A stretch of 64,000 bases of DNA, from positions 3,224,001 to 3,288,000 of the forward strand of contig NZ_CP018139.1 in assembly GCF_001886615.1 (NCBI RefSeq). The letters run 5' to 3'. The notes beneath the pieces were generated by a model. It worked only from the letters and a program-made list of their open reading frames with translations. It did no database searches and had not been told where the DNA came from. The DNA comes from Halomonas aestuarii. GTDB lineage: Bacteria > Pseudomonadota > Gammaproteobacteria > Pseudomonadales > Halomonadaceae. Below are positions 17,568 to 26,154 of this stretch, in pieces. Numbering within the stretch: the first letter of the stretch is position 1; the number at the start of each line of letters is the position of its first letter. The position numbers were made by a program, and so were the translations under genes.

Positions 17568-18461
17568 TCAGCGTCCCTTGAAGAGACGTCGGACCCAGTA
17601 CCAGCGATTGATCAGCAGGGCCGCGAAGATCAGCGAGCAGCCCACCAGCTGCAGCAGCGTCATGGTCTCGCCGAACCACCAGCTGGCCATCAGGGCCGCC
17701 CAGACCGCCTCGAGCATCAGGATCACCGCGGCATGGCTGGGGGTGGTCAGGCCCTGGGCGTGCACCTGCAGGAAGAAGCGCAGGGTGCTGGCGAAGAAGA
17801 CGCTGGCGGCGAACCAGCCGAGGGTGGAGGCCGATAACCGCGTCGGCCAGGGCTCGAGGACCAGCGAGGCGAGCGTCAGCCCCAGGCCCACCACGACCAG
17901 CTGGATGGCGGTGAGCGGCAGGGCGGCCACCCGCTGCACCACCCGCGAGTTGGCATTGATCAACAGCGAGAAGCCTACCGCCGCCCCGACCATCAGCCAC
18001 TGGCCGGGCTCGATCCTAAAGCCCGCATTCAGCGACAGCAGCGCGAAGCCGGCCAGCGCCACCGGCAGGGCGAGCCAGGTGGTGCGAGGCGGTCGGTCGC
18101 CGAACAGCAGGCGCGCCACCACCGGCACCAGCAGGATCCCCAGGCTGTTGATGAAGGCGCTCTCGCCGAGATGGCGGGAATGCTGCAGTCCCAGCACCCA
18201 CAGCGACACCGCGGCGCTGAAGATCAGGCCCACACCCGCCGCGCGTCGCCAGTCGACGGGCGACAGGCGTCGCAGGCTGGCCTGCGCGAAGAGGGCCAGG
18301 ATGGCTCCGGCCATCAGGAAGCGCGTGCCGATGAACAGCAGCGGCGGCATCTCCGCCAGGGCTTCCTTGGAGAAGATCCAGCCGCCGGCGGCCAGCAGGG
18401 TGACCAGCAGCAGCAGGAGGTCGGCGCGCAGGGGCGAGCGTGCGGGGGAGGCGGTCGGCAT
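17568..18461 (-). CDS. EamA/DMT-family permease
   Basis: 297 residues with about ten hydrophobic segments arranged as two repeats of five, the usual EamA (drug/metabolite transporter) layout. It begins [21 protein letters not shown], with [15 protein letters not shown] early in the first repeat and a related [19 protein letters not shown] in the second. EamA proteins export amino acids, nucleosides or other metabolites at the inner membrane; the substrate is not predictable here. It is transcribed divergently from pyrC, with about 140 bp between them. It is one of two DMT-type permeases in the window (the other is at 63.3 kb). Confidence 0.85.
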   Translation of the reverse strand: MPTASPARSPLRADLLLLLVTLLAAGGWIFSKEALAEMPPLLFIGTRFLMAGAILALFAQASLRRLSPVDWRRAAGVGLIFSAAVSLWVLGLQHSRHLGESAFINSLGILLVPVVARLLFGDRPPRTTWLALPVALAGFALLSLNAGFRIEPGQWLMVGAAVGFSLLINANSRVVQRVAALPLTAIQLVVVGLGLTLASLVLEPWPTRLSASTLGWFAASVFFASTLRFFLQVHAQGLTTPSHAAVILMLEAVWAALMASWWFGETMTLLQLVGCSLIFAALLINRWYWVRRLFKGR

Positions 18462-18599
18462 CGGGCTCCGGGAGCTGGGGGGAATCGGCCGCCAATGTTA
18501 GCAGACAAAGGGCCTGCCGTGGCCTCGGGAATCCCGGGGCGTTGCGATACAATGTCCGCACAGACGCTCACGCTACAGACTTTCGAAACAGGACCTGCC

Positions 18600-19637
18600 G
18601 TGAACTCGATTACCCTGACCCGACCGGACGACTGGCACCTCCACCTGCGCGATGGCGAGGCCCTCTCGTCCGTGGTGGCCGCCAGCGCTCGCCAGATGGG
18701 CCGCGCGATCATCATGCCCAACCTCAAGCCGCCGGTGACGACCACCGCTCAGGCGCTGGCCTACCGCGAGCGGATCCTGGCGGCCCTGCCCGCCGGGGCG
18801 AGCTTCGAGCCGCTGATGACCCTCTACCTGACCGACAACACCCCGGCGGAAGAGATCGAACGCGCCCAGGCCAGTGGCCTGGTCCAGGCGGTGAAGCTCT
18901 ATCCCGCCGGGGCGACCACCAACTCCGCCTCCGGCGTGACGGACCTCGCCCACTGCGACGAGGCCATCGCCGCCATGGCGCGACTCGGTATCCCGCTGCT
19001 GGTCCATGGCGAGGTGACCGACGCCGACATCGACATCTTCGATCGCGAGGCGGTCTTCATCGAGCGCGTGATGAAGCCCCTGCTGGCGCGTCACCCGGAC
19101 CTGAAGGTGGTCTTCGAGCACATCACCACCGCCGAGGCGGCGGCCTTCGTCGCCGCGGCACCGGCCAACGTGGCCGCCACCATCACCGTCCATCACCTGC
19201 TGTTCAACCGCAACCACATGCTCGTCGGCGGCATTCGCCCGCACTACTACTGCCTGCCGATCCTCAAGCGCGAACGTCATCGCCAGGCGCTGGTGGAGGC
19301 CGCCATCTCCGGAAGCCCCAAGTTCTTCCTGGGGACCGACAGCGCTCCCCACGCCCGGGGCGACAAGGAGAGCGCCTGCGGCTGCGCCGGCGCCTACAGC
19401 GCACCGGCGGCCCTGGAGCTCTATGCCACCGCCTTCGAGCAGGCCAGCGCTCTTGAGCACCTGGAGGGGTTCGCCAGTCACCACGGGCCGGACTTCTATG
19501 GCATGGCGCGCAACGCCGAGACCGTCACCCTGATGCGCGAGCCTTGGCAGGTGCCTGAGTCGCTGCCCTATGCCGAGGGGCAGACCATCGTGCCGCTCGC
19601 CGCCGGCGAGACGCTGGGCTGGAAGCTCGTCGATTGA
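18600..19637 (+). CDS. pyrC: Dihydroorotase (class II)
   Basis: 345 residues, like E. coli PyrC (348). It catalyses the reversible cyclisation of N-carbamoyl-aspartate to dihydroorotate in pyrimidine synthesis, in the cytoplasm. The metal-site residues are visible: [10 protein letters not shown] (10-19, H-x-H), the carbamylated lysine in [11 protein letters not shown] (~98-108), HGEV (~137), FEHITT (~173) and the catalytic Asp in GTDSAPHA (~246). GTG 18600 is preferred because CAGGA is upstream and the family begins about ten residues before DDWHLH. An ATG at 18552 lies inside a likely -10 hexamer, TACAAT (18548-18553), so it is more likely promoter than coding. pyrC stands alone as a transcription unit. 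Confidence 0.95.
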   Translation: MNSITLTRPDDWHLHLRDGEALSSVVAASARQMGRAIIMPNLKPPVTTTAQALAYRERILAALPAGASFEPLMTLYLTDNTPAEEIERAQASGLVQAVKLYPAGATTNSASGVTDLAHCDEAIAAMARLGIPLLVHGEVTDADIDIFDREAVFIERVMKPLLARHPDLKVVFEHITTAEAAAFVAAAPANVAATITVHHLLFNRNHMLVGGIRPHYYCLPILKRERHRQALVEAAISGSPKFFLGTDSAPHARGDKESACGCAGAYSAPAALELYATAFEQASALEHLEGFASHHGPDFYGMARNAETVTLMREPWQVPESLPYAEGQTIVPLAAGETLGWKLVD

Positions 19638-19667
19638 GACCGATTCCCGGTGACGATATCACCACAC

Positions 19668-19691
19668 GCGGCCGCCCCCCGGGGCGGCCGC
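19668..19691. terminator. GC-rich hairpin after pyrC
   Basis: Arms GCGGCCGCCCC (19668-19678) and GGGGCGGCCGC (19681-19691) pair perfectly with a 2-nt centre. It lies 31 nt after the pyrC stop and 86 nt before the end of the convergent hydrolase gene, so it could serve both. The T-run is poor (TGTCGTTCC), which lowers confidence. Confidence 0.5.
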
Positions 19692-19776
19692 TGTCGTTCC
19701 AGCCGTCGCTGAAGACATGGTTCGAGTCGTCATTGGTGGCAGGGAAGATGGAGGCAGGGTCGTCGGTGACAGGGGC

Positions 19777-20669
19777 TCAGTCGTCGAGCAGCTGCCGATC
19801 CAGGAAGGCGATGCCGGCCTCGATGGCGCCGTCACGCATCAGGAAGCTGGTGAAGTGGCCGCGGTAGTGCTGCAGGTAGAGCTCGCTCTCCACGCCCTGG
19901 GCGACGAGCGCCGCATGGAAGTCCGTGGCATGGTCCACCGGCACCAGGCCGTCCCAGCGGCCATGGAAGAGGAAATGGGGCGGGGCGTCGGCGTCGATCT
20001 GGTAGATCGGCGAGGCCCGCCGGTAGGCCTGGGGCCTCTCCGTCCGGGTGCCGCCGATGAACTCGACCACCAGGCGGCCGTCATCGAACTTCAGGAGGTC
20101 ACTGGGCAGCCCGCCGGCCAGCACGGCGGCAAGGCCCCCCTCGTCCGACAGGGCCAGCAGGCTGACCAGGTGGGCGCCGCTGGAGTAGCCGACGCCGACG
20201 ATGCGCTCGGTATCGATGTGCCAGGCGTCGGCCTGCTCGTGGATCCAGGCCATGGCCTGCCGGAGATCATCGAGCTGGGCGGGGAAGCGGTACTCGGGGC
20301 GAAGCGGTAGGCGACGTTGACCGTCACGTAGCCGTGCCGGGCGAGGCGTTCGGCGATATCCGTCATGTCGTCGGGGCTGCGCCGCTGCCAGCCGCCGCCA
20401 TGCACCAGCAGGGCGGCGGGGCGACGCAAGTCGGACGGGGTGTCCGGGAGCAGCACGCGGGCCTCGAGGGCCTCCGGCCAGTCGGGCGGCGTGTAGGGGC
20501 GCGGGGAGAGGCGCCGAAAGTCGAGCTCGGGGGGCGGCGTCGATCGGGCGATGGCGGGGGCGTCGGCGGTGGTCAGGTGCGTGGCGCAGCCCGTGACCAG
20601 AAGCGGCAGGCCCAGCAGCGGCAGGCAGAGGAGGAGCCCCCGCCACCCGCCTGCCGTCCGCGGTGCCAT
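19777..20669 (-). pseudogene. Alpha/beta-hydrolase lipoprotein disrupted by a one-base frameshift
   Basis: On the minus strand the first frame encodes a lipoprotein signal ending LLVTGCAT (lipobox, Cys ~28), then LLVHGGGWQRRSPDDM with the H-G-G-G oxyanion motif, and VNVAYRFAP. It then leaves frame. The continuation, in another frame, reads EYRFPAQLDDLRQAMAWI, GVGYSSGAHLVSLL (nucleophile Ser in G-x-S-x-G), HGRWDGLVP (Asp) and RGHFTSFL (His), ending at 19777. The junction is at about 20299-20303, where restoring one base in a C/G run (CGGGG on the plus strand) would give the typical YRFAPEYRFPAQ. The full protein of ~297 residues would be a periplasm-facing esterase-like enzyme. It is the third gene after luxS and mtnN. 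A sequencing error in the homopolymer would look the same. Confidence 0.75.
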
Positions 20670-20672
20670 GGC

Positions 20673-21407
20673 TCAGCCCTCCAGGCGCTCGGCCTGGCGG
20701 CAGTGGTGGCCCAGGCGGTCGACCATGGCCGTGACCATGCGGGACGAGTGATCGGCGGCCTTTTCCAGGAACTCCCCGAAGGAGAGGTGGTTGTCGCCGC
20801 CGCCGGCGATGTCGGAGAGCGCGCGGATCACCACGAAGGGGCAACCGTAGAGATGGCAGGTCTGGGCGATGGCCGCGGCCTCCATCTCGGCGGCGAGCAT
20901 GGTGGGAAAGCGGGTGCGGGTGGTGGCGACCAGCTCCGGGCAGGCCATGAAGACGTCGCCGGTGGCGATCAGCCCCTCCACGACGTTGACCTCGCCCAGC
21001 GCCTCGACGCTCTCCCTTGCCACCCTGACCAGGCGCTCATCGGGCAGGTAGGCGGCGGGCATGTTCGGCACCTGGCCGTGCTCGTAGCCGAAGACCACGG
21101 CGTCCACGTCGTGATGGCGCACCTCGCTGGAGACCACCACGTCGCCGATCTCGAGCCCCTCGCCGAAGCCGCCGGCGGAGCCGGTGTTGATGATGGCCTC
21201 GGGATGGTAGACGTCCAGCAGCAGGGTGGTGCCGATGGCGGCATTCACCTTGCCGATGCCGGACTGCAGTATCACCACCTCGATGCCGTGCAGCCTGCCG
21301 AGGTGGAAGGTGCAGCCGACATGGTGGCGGGTGCGGCGATCCTCCAGCTGCGAGGCGAGCTGCTCGACCTCCTGGGCCATGGCGCCGATGATGCCGATGC
21401 GCTTCAT
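20673..21407 (-). CDS. mtnN: 5'-methylthioadenosine/S-adenosylhomocysteine nucleosidase
   Basis: 244 residues, close to the E. coli enzyme (232). It hydrolyses S-adenosylhomocysteine and methylthioadenosine to adenine and S-ribosylhomocysteine or methylthioribose in the cytoplasm. It shows the family start [14 protein letters not shown], the phosphorylase-like INTGSAGGF (~75-83), the substrate-binding [11 protein letters not shown] (~170, with the MEAA/MEGAA-type block) and RALSDIA (~197, catalytic Asp). The start at 21407 overlaps the luxS stop by 4 nt (ATGA), so the two products are translationally coupled. They catalyse consecutive steps. The disrupted hydrolase gene follows after 3 nt. 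Confidence 0.93.
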   Translation of the reverse strand: MKRIGIIGAMAQEVEQLASQLEDRRTRHHVGCTFHLGRLHGIEVVILQSGIGKVNAAIGTTLLLDVYHPEAIINTGSAGGFGEGLEIGDVVVSSEVRHHDVDAVVFGYEHGQVPNMPAAYLPDERLVRVARESVEALGEVNVVEGLIATGDVFMACPELVATTRTRFPTMLAAEMEAAAIAQTCHLYGCPFVVIRALSDIAGGGDNHLSFGEFLEKAADHSSRMVTAMVDRLGHHCRQAERLEG

Positions 21408-21871
21408 GCGAAGATTTCCGCCCACTCGTCGCGCTTGGCCAGGAAGCCGCGGGCGATCCGCTTGGCGCCCTCCAGGCTGTGGCTGGCGGCCCAGCCGCAC
21501 TGCATTTCGTTGCAGGCGGGCACCTGGTCGGCCTCCAGCACGTCCTTGAGGGTGCCCTCGACCAGGTCGAGCACGCCGTCGTAGTCGTCGAAGTTGAGCA
21601 TGGCGATGTAGAAGCCGGTCTGGCAGCCCATCGGGCTGATGTCGACGACCCGGTCGGAGTGGTTGCGGGACATCTCGGCCATCAGGTGCTCCAGGGAGTG
21701 CAGGCCGGGCATGTCCATGTGGTCCTGGTTGGGCTGGCAGATCCGCATGTCGTACTTGTGGATGGTGTCGCCGTGCTCGCCGGTCTTGACGTCGGCAAGC
21801 CGGATGTAGGGGGCCTTCACCTTGGTATGGTCGAGGTTGAAGCTCTCGACGTTCATCTTCTTGTCGGTCAT
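21404..21871 (-). CDS. luxS: S-ribosylhomocysteine lyase (autoinducer-2 synthase)
   Basis: 155 residues. It converts S-ribosylhomocysteine to homocysteine and DPD, the precursor of autoinducer-2. The metal ligands are seen in HSLEHLMAE (H-x-x-E-H, ~56-60) and the cysteine of CGWAASH (~128). The active-site cysteine lies in PMGCQTGFY (~85), and the RICQPNQ segment (~40) is also typical. The start at 21871 has GAGGT 8 nt upstream. The order luxS-mtnN lets methyl-cycle by-products be recycled and gives the last two steps to AI-2. Sensing genes (luxP/lsr) are not in the window, so signalling as opposed to pure recycling cannot be judged. Confidence 0.95.
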   Translation of the reverse strand: MTDKKMNVESFNLDHTKVKAPYIRLADVKTGEHGDTIHKYDMRICQPNQDHMDMPGLHSLEHLMAEMSRNHSDRVVDISPMGCQTGFYIAMLNFDDYDGVLDLVEGTLKDVLEADQVPACNEMQCGWAASHSLEGAKRIARGFLAKRDEWAEIFA

Positions 21872-22000
21872 CGGGACGACCTCACGATCTGGAAATGGGA
21901 CGGGAAAAATGGAGCGGGCGATGATAGCGGAATTCGACGTTAGGCGCACGAGAGCGCCGGGAGTTCCCGGCTGGGCCCTTCACGAAACCCGCACGAGCCC

Positions 22001-22873
22001 TCAGGCCTCCGTCTCCGCCTCGGCGTCGTGCATGTCGGCGGCCTGGAGGGTGTTCTCCAGCAGGGTGGCCACGGTCATGGGGCCGACCCCGCCCGGGACC
22101 GGCGTGATCCAGCTGGCGCGCTCGGCGGCGGGGGCGAAGTCGATGTCGCCGATCAGCCGGCCGTCCTCCTGGCGGTTGATGCCCACGTCGATGACGATGG
22201 CGCCGGGCTTGATCCACTCGCCCTTGACCAGGCCCGGGTTGCCGACCGCGACCACCAGCAGGTCGGCGCGCCGGACGTGTTCCTCGAGGTTCCGGGTGAA
22301 GCGGTGGCAGACCGTGGTGGTGCAGCCGGCGAGCATCAGTTCCAGCGCCATGGGGCGGCCGACGATGTTGGAGGCGCCGACCACGGTGGCATCCAGGCCG
22401 CGGACCTTGAGCCCGCTCAGCTGCAGCAGCGTCATCACGCCCTTGGGCGTGCAGGGGCGCAGCAGCGGCAGGCGCTGCGCCAGGCGGCCGAGGTTGTAGG
22501 GGTGGAAGCCGTCGACGTCCTTGTGGGGCAGGATGCGTTCCAGGATCGGGCGCGCGTCGAGGTGCTCGGGCAGCGGCAGCTGCACCAGGATGCCGTCGAT
22601 GCGCGGGTCCTCGTTGAGCTGGTCGACCAGGGACTCGAGCTCCGCCTGGCTGGTGTCCGCCGGGAGCTGGTACTTGAACGAGCGGATGCCGGCCTCCTCG
22701 CAGGCGCGGTGCTTGTTGCGCACATAGACGGCGGAGGCGGCATCCTCGCCCACGAGGACCACGGCAAGCCCGGGAATGCGCCCTCCGGCCTCGCGGCGCG
22801 CCTGGACCTGGCGGGCGACCTGCTGGCGGACGCGGGCGGCAATGGACTTGCCATCGATCAGTTGGGCGGTCAT
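22001..22873 (-). CDS. folD: Bifunctional methylenetetrahydrofolate dehydrogenase/cyclohydrolase
   Basis: 290 residues, the standard FolD length. It interconverts methylene-, methenyl- and 10-formyl-tetrahydrofolate in the cytoplasm with NADP. The family motifs are complete: [14 protein letters not shown] with the catalytic YxxxK (~50-58), [13 protein letters not shown] (~98-110), [11 protein letters not shown] (~121), [16 protein letters not shown] (~163-178) for the nucleotide, and PGGVGPMT near the C-terminus (~262). The start codon at 22873 is followed upstream by a short run of 14-bp tandem repeats. Adjacency to the tRNA cluster and tig resembles the order in Pseudomonas-related genomes. 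Confidence 0.95.
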   Translation of the reverse strand: MTAQLIDGKSIAARVRQQVARQVQARREAGGRIPGLAVVLVGEDAASAVYVRNKHRACEEAGIRSFKYQLPADTSQAELESLVDQLNEDPRIDGILVQLPLPEHLDARPILERILPHKDVDGFHPYNLGRLAQRLPLLRPCTPKGVMTLLQLSGLKVRGLDATVVGASNIVGRPMALELMLAGCTTTVCHRFTRNLEEHVRRADLLVVAVGNPGLVKGEWIKPGAIVIDVGINRQEDGRLIGDIDFAPAAERASWITPVPGGVGPMTVATLLENTLQAADMHDAEAETEA

Positions 22874-22886
22874 CGAGCTTCCCTCT

Positions 22887-22928
22887 GGTTTACGGTGAAT
22901 GGTTTGCGGTGAATGGTTTGCGGTGGAT
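22887..22928. repeat. Three 14-bp tandem repeats upstream of folD
   Basis: Units GGTTTACGGTGAAT (22887-22900), GGTTTGCGGTGAAT (22901-22914) and GGTTTGCGGTGGAT (22915-22928) differ by one base each. They start 14 bp upstream of the folD start, so they are in its leader or promoter region. Copy-number change could alter spacing; function is unknown. Confidence 0.75.
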
Positions 22929-23021
22929 GTGGGTTGCTGGTGGGCACTGTGTCCGGGGCGGCGATTTTCGCATGATGGGGTCCGCAGGCAAAGCGCCGTC
23001 CGGCAGTGGCGAGGTTCTCGC

Positions 23022-23049
23022 TTGACCGGCGGGTAAAGTTACGTAGAAT
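23022..23049 (+). promoter_or_regulatory. Sigma-70 promoter of the tRNA cluster
   Basis: -35 TTGACC (23022-23027) and -10 TAGAAT (23044-23049) are separated by 16 bp and lie 54 bp before the tRNA-Pro. This is the only good promoter before the four tRNAs, so it probably drives the whole cluster. The string ACGTAGAAT recurs at 23239-23247 just before tRNA-Arg, too close to act as that tRNA's own promoter. Confidence 0.7.
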
Positions 23050-23102
23050 ACGCAGCGCTTGACGAGGCCCCTGCGGCAGCGTCAGGGCCGTGCAAGAGCC
23101 GG

Positions 23103-23179
23103 CGGGGTGTAGCGCAGTCTGGTAGCGCGCCTGCTTTGGGAGCAGGATGTCGGGGGTTCGAATCCCTCCACCCCGACCA
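23103..23179 (+). tRNA. tRNA-Pro (anticodon TGG)
   Basis: 77-nt cloverleaf ending in an encoded CCA. The acceptor arm CGGGGTG pairs with CACCCCG, the T-loop is GGTTCGAATCC, and the anticodon stem CCTGC/GCAGG holds the loop TTTGGGA with TGG at 23137-23139. First gene of the cluster. Confidence 0.96.
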
Positions 23180-23247
23180 CAACCTCTTGATTGGGAAGTT
23201 TTATTTTTCCAGTGAGGGTTGCGGTCAGGCGCCCGGGTACGTAGAAT

Positions 23248-23324
23248 GCGCCCATAGCTCAACCGGATAGAGCAACGGCCTTCTAAGCCGTAGGTTGCAG
23301 GTTCGAGTCCTGCTGGGCGCGCCA
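23248..23324 (+). tRNA. tRNA-Arg (anticodon TCT)
   Basis: 77-nt cloverleaf with encoded CCA. The acceptor GCGCCCA pairs with TGGGCGC, the D-arm AGCTC..GAGCA is typical, and the T-loop is GTTCGAGTC. The anticodon stem ACGGC/GCCGT holds the loop CTTCTAA, with TCT at 23282-23284, reading AGA (and AGG by wobble). Confidence 0.96.
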
Positions 23325-23446
23325 TGCCAGGCATGGAGTGGTCGGTAGCGGTTCGAGGTATTCGTCAGAGCTTTTGTAGTCGCTTTCCGCAAGGGCCTTT
23401 CATAAGAGCTTCTTGCAGGAGCACCCAGCAAGACCCGTGTCGACGT

Positions 23447-23522
23447 GGTGGATGTAGCTCAGTGGTAGAGCCCCGGATTGTGGCTCCGGTGGTCGTGGGT
23501 TCGATCCCCATCATCCACCCCA
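23447..23522 (+). tRNA. tRNA-His (anticodon GTG), copy 1
   Basis: 76 nt including the extra G at position -1 (23447) paired with C73, the identity element for histidyl-tRNA synthetase. The acceptor GTGGATG pairs with CATCCAC, CCA is encoded, and the anticodon GTG is at 23480-23482. Its sequence is identical to copy 2, which follows after 23 bp. Confidence 0.96.
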
Positions 23523-23545
23523 TCTCGACATGACGCCCAGGCAGT

Positions 23546-23621
23546 GGTGGATGTAGCTCAGTGGTAGAGCCCCGGATTGTGGCTCCGGTGGTCGTGGGTT
23601 CGATCCCCATCATCCACCCCA
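23546..23621 (+). tRNA. tRNA-His (anticodon GTG), copy 2
   Basis: Identical over 76 nt to the copy at 23447-23522, including G-1 and CCA. Tandem identical copies point to recent duplication or to gene conversion keeping them alike. No T-rich hairpin is obvious straight after it; a CGCGAAA/TTTCGCG pair at 23763-23778 is the nearest candidate end. Confidence 0.96.
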
Positions 23622-23936
23622 TTGCCTCCCTCGGCGTGATCCCGTCATTCCAGCAGCATGTACCTTCGCCTCCTTGCCTCGTGTCGTGACGCCCTCGTCC
23701 CGCACGGTTTTCCCGATCCTGCTTGCCGCCGTGCTCATCGTGACAGTCATCGCGAGAGTTACCGCGAAAGTTTTCGCGCCAGACATGTCGGAAAAATCTC
23801 CGCCATGCCCTTGTAATGCGCCGTCAGGCCCCCATCTGATCAGGCACGGCGCTTGCCAGTACCGGGCGGGATTCTTAGAATCAGCCCTTTGAACATTTCA
23901 CGCTTTCAGAACGCCCCAGTCGGTAGAGGACATTTC
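23622..23936. other. Intergenic region between tRNA-His and tig
   Basis: About 315 bp without a credible gene. It contains a short hairpin CGCGAAA-GT-TTTCGCG (23763-23778), perhaps the end of the tRNA transcript, and the tig promoter listed separately. Codon-like bias is weak and the open frames here are short and overlap tig's leader, so I regard it as non-coding. Confidence 0.6.
23853..23881 (+). promoter_or_regulatory. Sigma-70 promoter of tig
   Basis: -35 TTGCCA (23853-23858) and -10 TAGAAT (23876-23881), 17-bp spacer, 55 bp before the tig ATG. It is the best promoter before the chaperone/protease block. Confidence 0.65.
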
Positions 23937-25319
23937 ATGCAAGTTTCCGTCGATACGACCTCCCAGATCGAACGCCGCATCAAGGTTCAGGTGCCGGCCG
24001 CCGAGGTCGACGAGGCCGTTGCGGCCCGTCTCAAGGATGCCGCCAAGAACGTGCGCCTGGACGGCTTCCGCAAGGGCAAGGTGCCGATGTCGGTGATCCG
24101 TCAGCGGTACGGTAACGACGTGCGCAACGAAGTGGTGGGCGAGGTGATGCGCGAGCGCTACGTGCGCGCCATCTCCGAGCACGAGCTCAACCCGGCGGGC
24201 TATCCGCAGATCGAGGCCACCACCAACGAGGCGGGCAAGGACCTGGAGTTCACCGCCACCCTCGAGATCTACCCCGAGATCGAGCTGTCGTCCATCGAGG
24301 GTGCCGAAGTCGAGCGCCCGGTGGTCGAGGTGACCGAGGCCGACGTCGACGAGATGATCGACACCCTGCGCAAGCAGAATGCCGGCTGGGAAGAGGTCGA
24401 GCGTGCCGCCGAGGACGGCGACCAGGTGAAGATCGACTTCCAGGGCTTCCTGGGCGACGAGCCCTTCGAGGGCGGCAGCGCCGAAGGCCATGAGCTGGTG
24501 ATCGGCTCCGGCAGCTTCATCCCCGGCTTCGAGGAGCAGCTCATCGGCGCCAAGGCCGGCGAGGACAAGGAGCTCAAGGTCACCTTCCCCGAGGACTACC
24601 AGGCCGAGCAGCTGGCCGGCCAGGAAGCGACCTTCAAGGTCAAGGTCCACGCGGTGAAGGGCCAGGCCCTGCCCGAGGTCGATGCCGACTTCATCGCCAA
24701 GTTCGGCGTCGAGGACGGCGATCTGGACACCTTCCGCGCCGAGGTCAAGCAGAACATGACCCGCGAGGCGAGCCAGGCCGTCGACAACCGCGTCAAGCAG
24801 CAGGTGCTCGAGGCGCTCAAGAAGGCCAACGACATCCCGGTGCCCCAGGCGCTGGTCCAGCAGGAGACCGAGGGCCTCAAGCGCCAGGCGGCCCAGCAGT
24901 TCGGCCTCGGCGAGGACTTCGACGTCTCCCAGCTGCCCGACGAGCTCTTCAGCGAGCAGGCCAAGAGCCGCGTCCAGGTCGGCCTGCTGCTGGCCGAGGT
25001 GATCAAGAGCCACGAGCTCGAGGCCACCGACGATGAGATCAAGGCCAAGGTCGAGGAACTGGCCCAGCAGTACCAGGATCCGGAGCAGGTCGTCGCCCAC
25101 TACATGGGTAATGACCAGCTGAAGACCCAGGTCCAGTCGGCCGTCCTCGAGGAGAAGGCCGTCGATGCCCTTCTCGAGCAGGCCAACGTCAAGGACGTCG
25201 AGATGGGCTACCAGGAGGCCCTCGCCGCGGCCCAGCAGCAGGGCGAAGAGGCCGAGGAAGACGAAGAGGCCACCGCCGAGGCCCAGGGTGAAGAGCCCAA
25301 GGGCGAAGAGAAGGCCTGA
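23937..25319 (+). CDS. tig: Trigger factor (ribosome-associated chaperone/prolyl isomerase)
   Basis: 460 residues, slightly longer than E. coli Tig (432) because of an acidic, Glu/Ala-rich C-terminal tail. It binds the ribosome at the exit tunnel and shields nascent chains. The N-terminal domain carries the ribosome-binding signature GFRKGKVP (~43-50). The central FKBP-type isomerase domain (~150-245) includes VKIDFQGF and [27 protein letters not shown] strands. The C-terminal helical chaperone arms follow. ATG 23937 starts the canonical MQVSV. It is followed 88 nt later by clpP with stem-loops between, the usual tig-clpP-clpX-lon arrangement. The acidic tail is common in moderately halophilic bacteria, which fits the suggested host. 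Confidence 0.95.
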   Translation: MQVSVDTTSQIERRIKVQVPAAEVDEAVAARLKDAAKNVRLDGFRKGKVPMSVIRQRYGNDVRNEVVGEVMRERYVRAISEHELNPAGYPQIEATTNEAGKDLEFTATLEIYPEIELSSIEGAEVERPVVEVTEADVDEMIDTLRKQNAGWEEVERAAEDGDQVKIDFQGFLGDEPFEGGSAEGHELVIGSGSFIPGFEEQLIGAKAGEDKELKVTFPEDYQAEQLAGQEATFKVKVHAVKGQALPEVDADFIAKFGVEDGDLDTFRAEVKQNMTREASQAVDNRVKQQVLEALKKANDIPVPQALVQQETEGLKRQAAQQFGLGEDFDVSQLPDELFSEQAKSRVQVGLLLAEVIKSHELEATDDEIKAKVEELAQQYQDPEQVVAHYMGNDQLKTQVQSAVLEEKAVDALLEQANVKDVEMGYQEALAAAQQQGEEAEEDEEATAEAQGEEPKGEEKA

Positions 25320-25362
25320 TCCGCGTTCCGGATCGCCTGTCCGGCCACCCGGCCGGGCAGGC
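25318..25362 (+). terminator. Two adjacent stem-loops between tig and clpP
   Basis: GATCCG/CGGATC (25318-25334) is followed immediately by GCCTGTCCGGCC/GGCCGGGCAGGC (25335-25362, loop ACCC, one G-T pair). No T-run follows, so the structure may attenuate read-through or protect mRNA ends instead of ending transcription fully. Confidence 0.45.
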
Positions 25363-25407
25363 CGCCCATCCTCCGCATCCATACATCGGATCCAAGGACA
25401 TCACCAG

Positions 25408-26028
25408 ATGAGCAACCCGTTCGATATCCAATCCGCCGGCGGCCTGGTGCCCATGGTGGTCGAGCAGAGCGCGCGCGGCGAGCGGGCCTATGACATCTAC
25501 TCCCGCCTGCTCAAGGAGCGCGTGATCTTCCTGATCGGGCCGGTGGAAGATTACATGGCCAACCTGCTGGTGGCGCAGCTGCTGTTCCTGGAGTCCGAGA
25601 ACCCGGACAAGGACATCCACCTGTACATCAATTCCCCGGGCGGTGGCGTGACGGCCGGCATGTCGATCTACGACACCATGCAGTTCATCAAGCCCGACGT
25701 CTCCACCGTGTGCATCGGCCAGGCGGCGAGCATGGGCGCGCTGCTGCTGGCCGGCGGTGCCGCGGGCAAGCGCTACTGCCTGCCCAACTCGCGGATGATG
25801 ATCCACCAGCCGCTGGGCGGCTACCAGGGTCAGGCCTCGGACATCGAGATCCATACCCGCGAGATCCTCGGCATCCGCGACAAGCTCAACCAGATCCTGG
25901 CGCACCATACCGGCCAGGAGATCGAGACCATCGCCAAGGATACCGATCGCGACAACTTCATGAACGGTCCGCAGGCCGCCGAATACGGCCTGATCGATGC
26001 GGTGCTGGAACAGCGGCCGACATCCTGA
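25408..26028 (+). CDS. clpP: ATP-dependent Clp protease, proteolytic subunit
   Basis: 206 residues, as in E. coli (207). It forms the double-heptamer serine protease chamber that degrades substrates fed by ClpX or ClpA. The catalytic triad is visible: Ser in [11 protein letters not shown] (~110), His in MIHQPLGG (~135) and Asp in AKDTDRDNF (~184). The [11 protein letters not shown] strand (~78) shapes the oxyanion hole. An N-terminal propeptide of about 12 residues probably precedes the mature chain. AAGGA lies upstream of ATG 25408. clpX follows after 126 nt, so the protease and its unfoldase are encoded together. Confidence 0.97.
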   Translation: MSNPFDIQSAGGLVPMVVEQSARGERAYDIYSRLLKERVIFLIGPVEDYMANLLVAQLLFLESENPDKDIHLYINSPGGGVTAGMSIYDTMQFIKPDVSTVCIGQAASMGALLLAGGAAGKRYCLPNSRMMIHQPLGGYQGQASDIEIHTREILGIRDKLNQILAHHTGQEIETIAKDTDRDNFMNGPQAAEYGLIDAVLEQRPTS

Positions 26029-26074
26029 TAGCGTGAAATTCACCCGAGTGACCTTCATGCACTGAGACGTTTCC

Positions 26075-26092
26075 CGGCGGCCGCGGCCGCCG
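26075..26092. repeat. 18-bp perfect GC palindrome between clpP and clpX
   Basis: CGGCGGCCGCGGCCGCCG is self-complementary along its full length. As RNA it gives a tight hairpin 46 nt after the clpP stop. There is no following T-run. It may modulate the clpP:clpX ratio, or be chance in GC-rich DNA. Confidence 0.4.
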
Positions 26093-26154
26093 TGGTGAAC
26101 CCGACGCTCCGTGAGCCATACTGAACGGGGCGTCATCGAGAAAGAGGTACGCGA

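Noticed and set aside
18171..18599. N-terminal extension of pyrC in the same frame
   Set aside because: It overlaps the divergent DMT permease gene and the likely -10 TACAAT; dihydroorotase homology begins only near 18600.
23365..23622. Minus-strand frame with an internal protein repeat
   Set aside because: It is the antisense of the two identical tRNA-His genes; the repeat is explained by the tRNA duplication.
26075..26092. GC palindrome between clpP and clpX as a strong terminator
   Set aside because: No following T-run, and clpP-clpX are normally co-expressed; kept only as a repeat.
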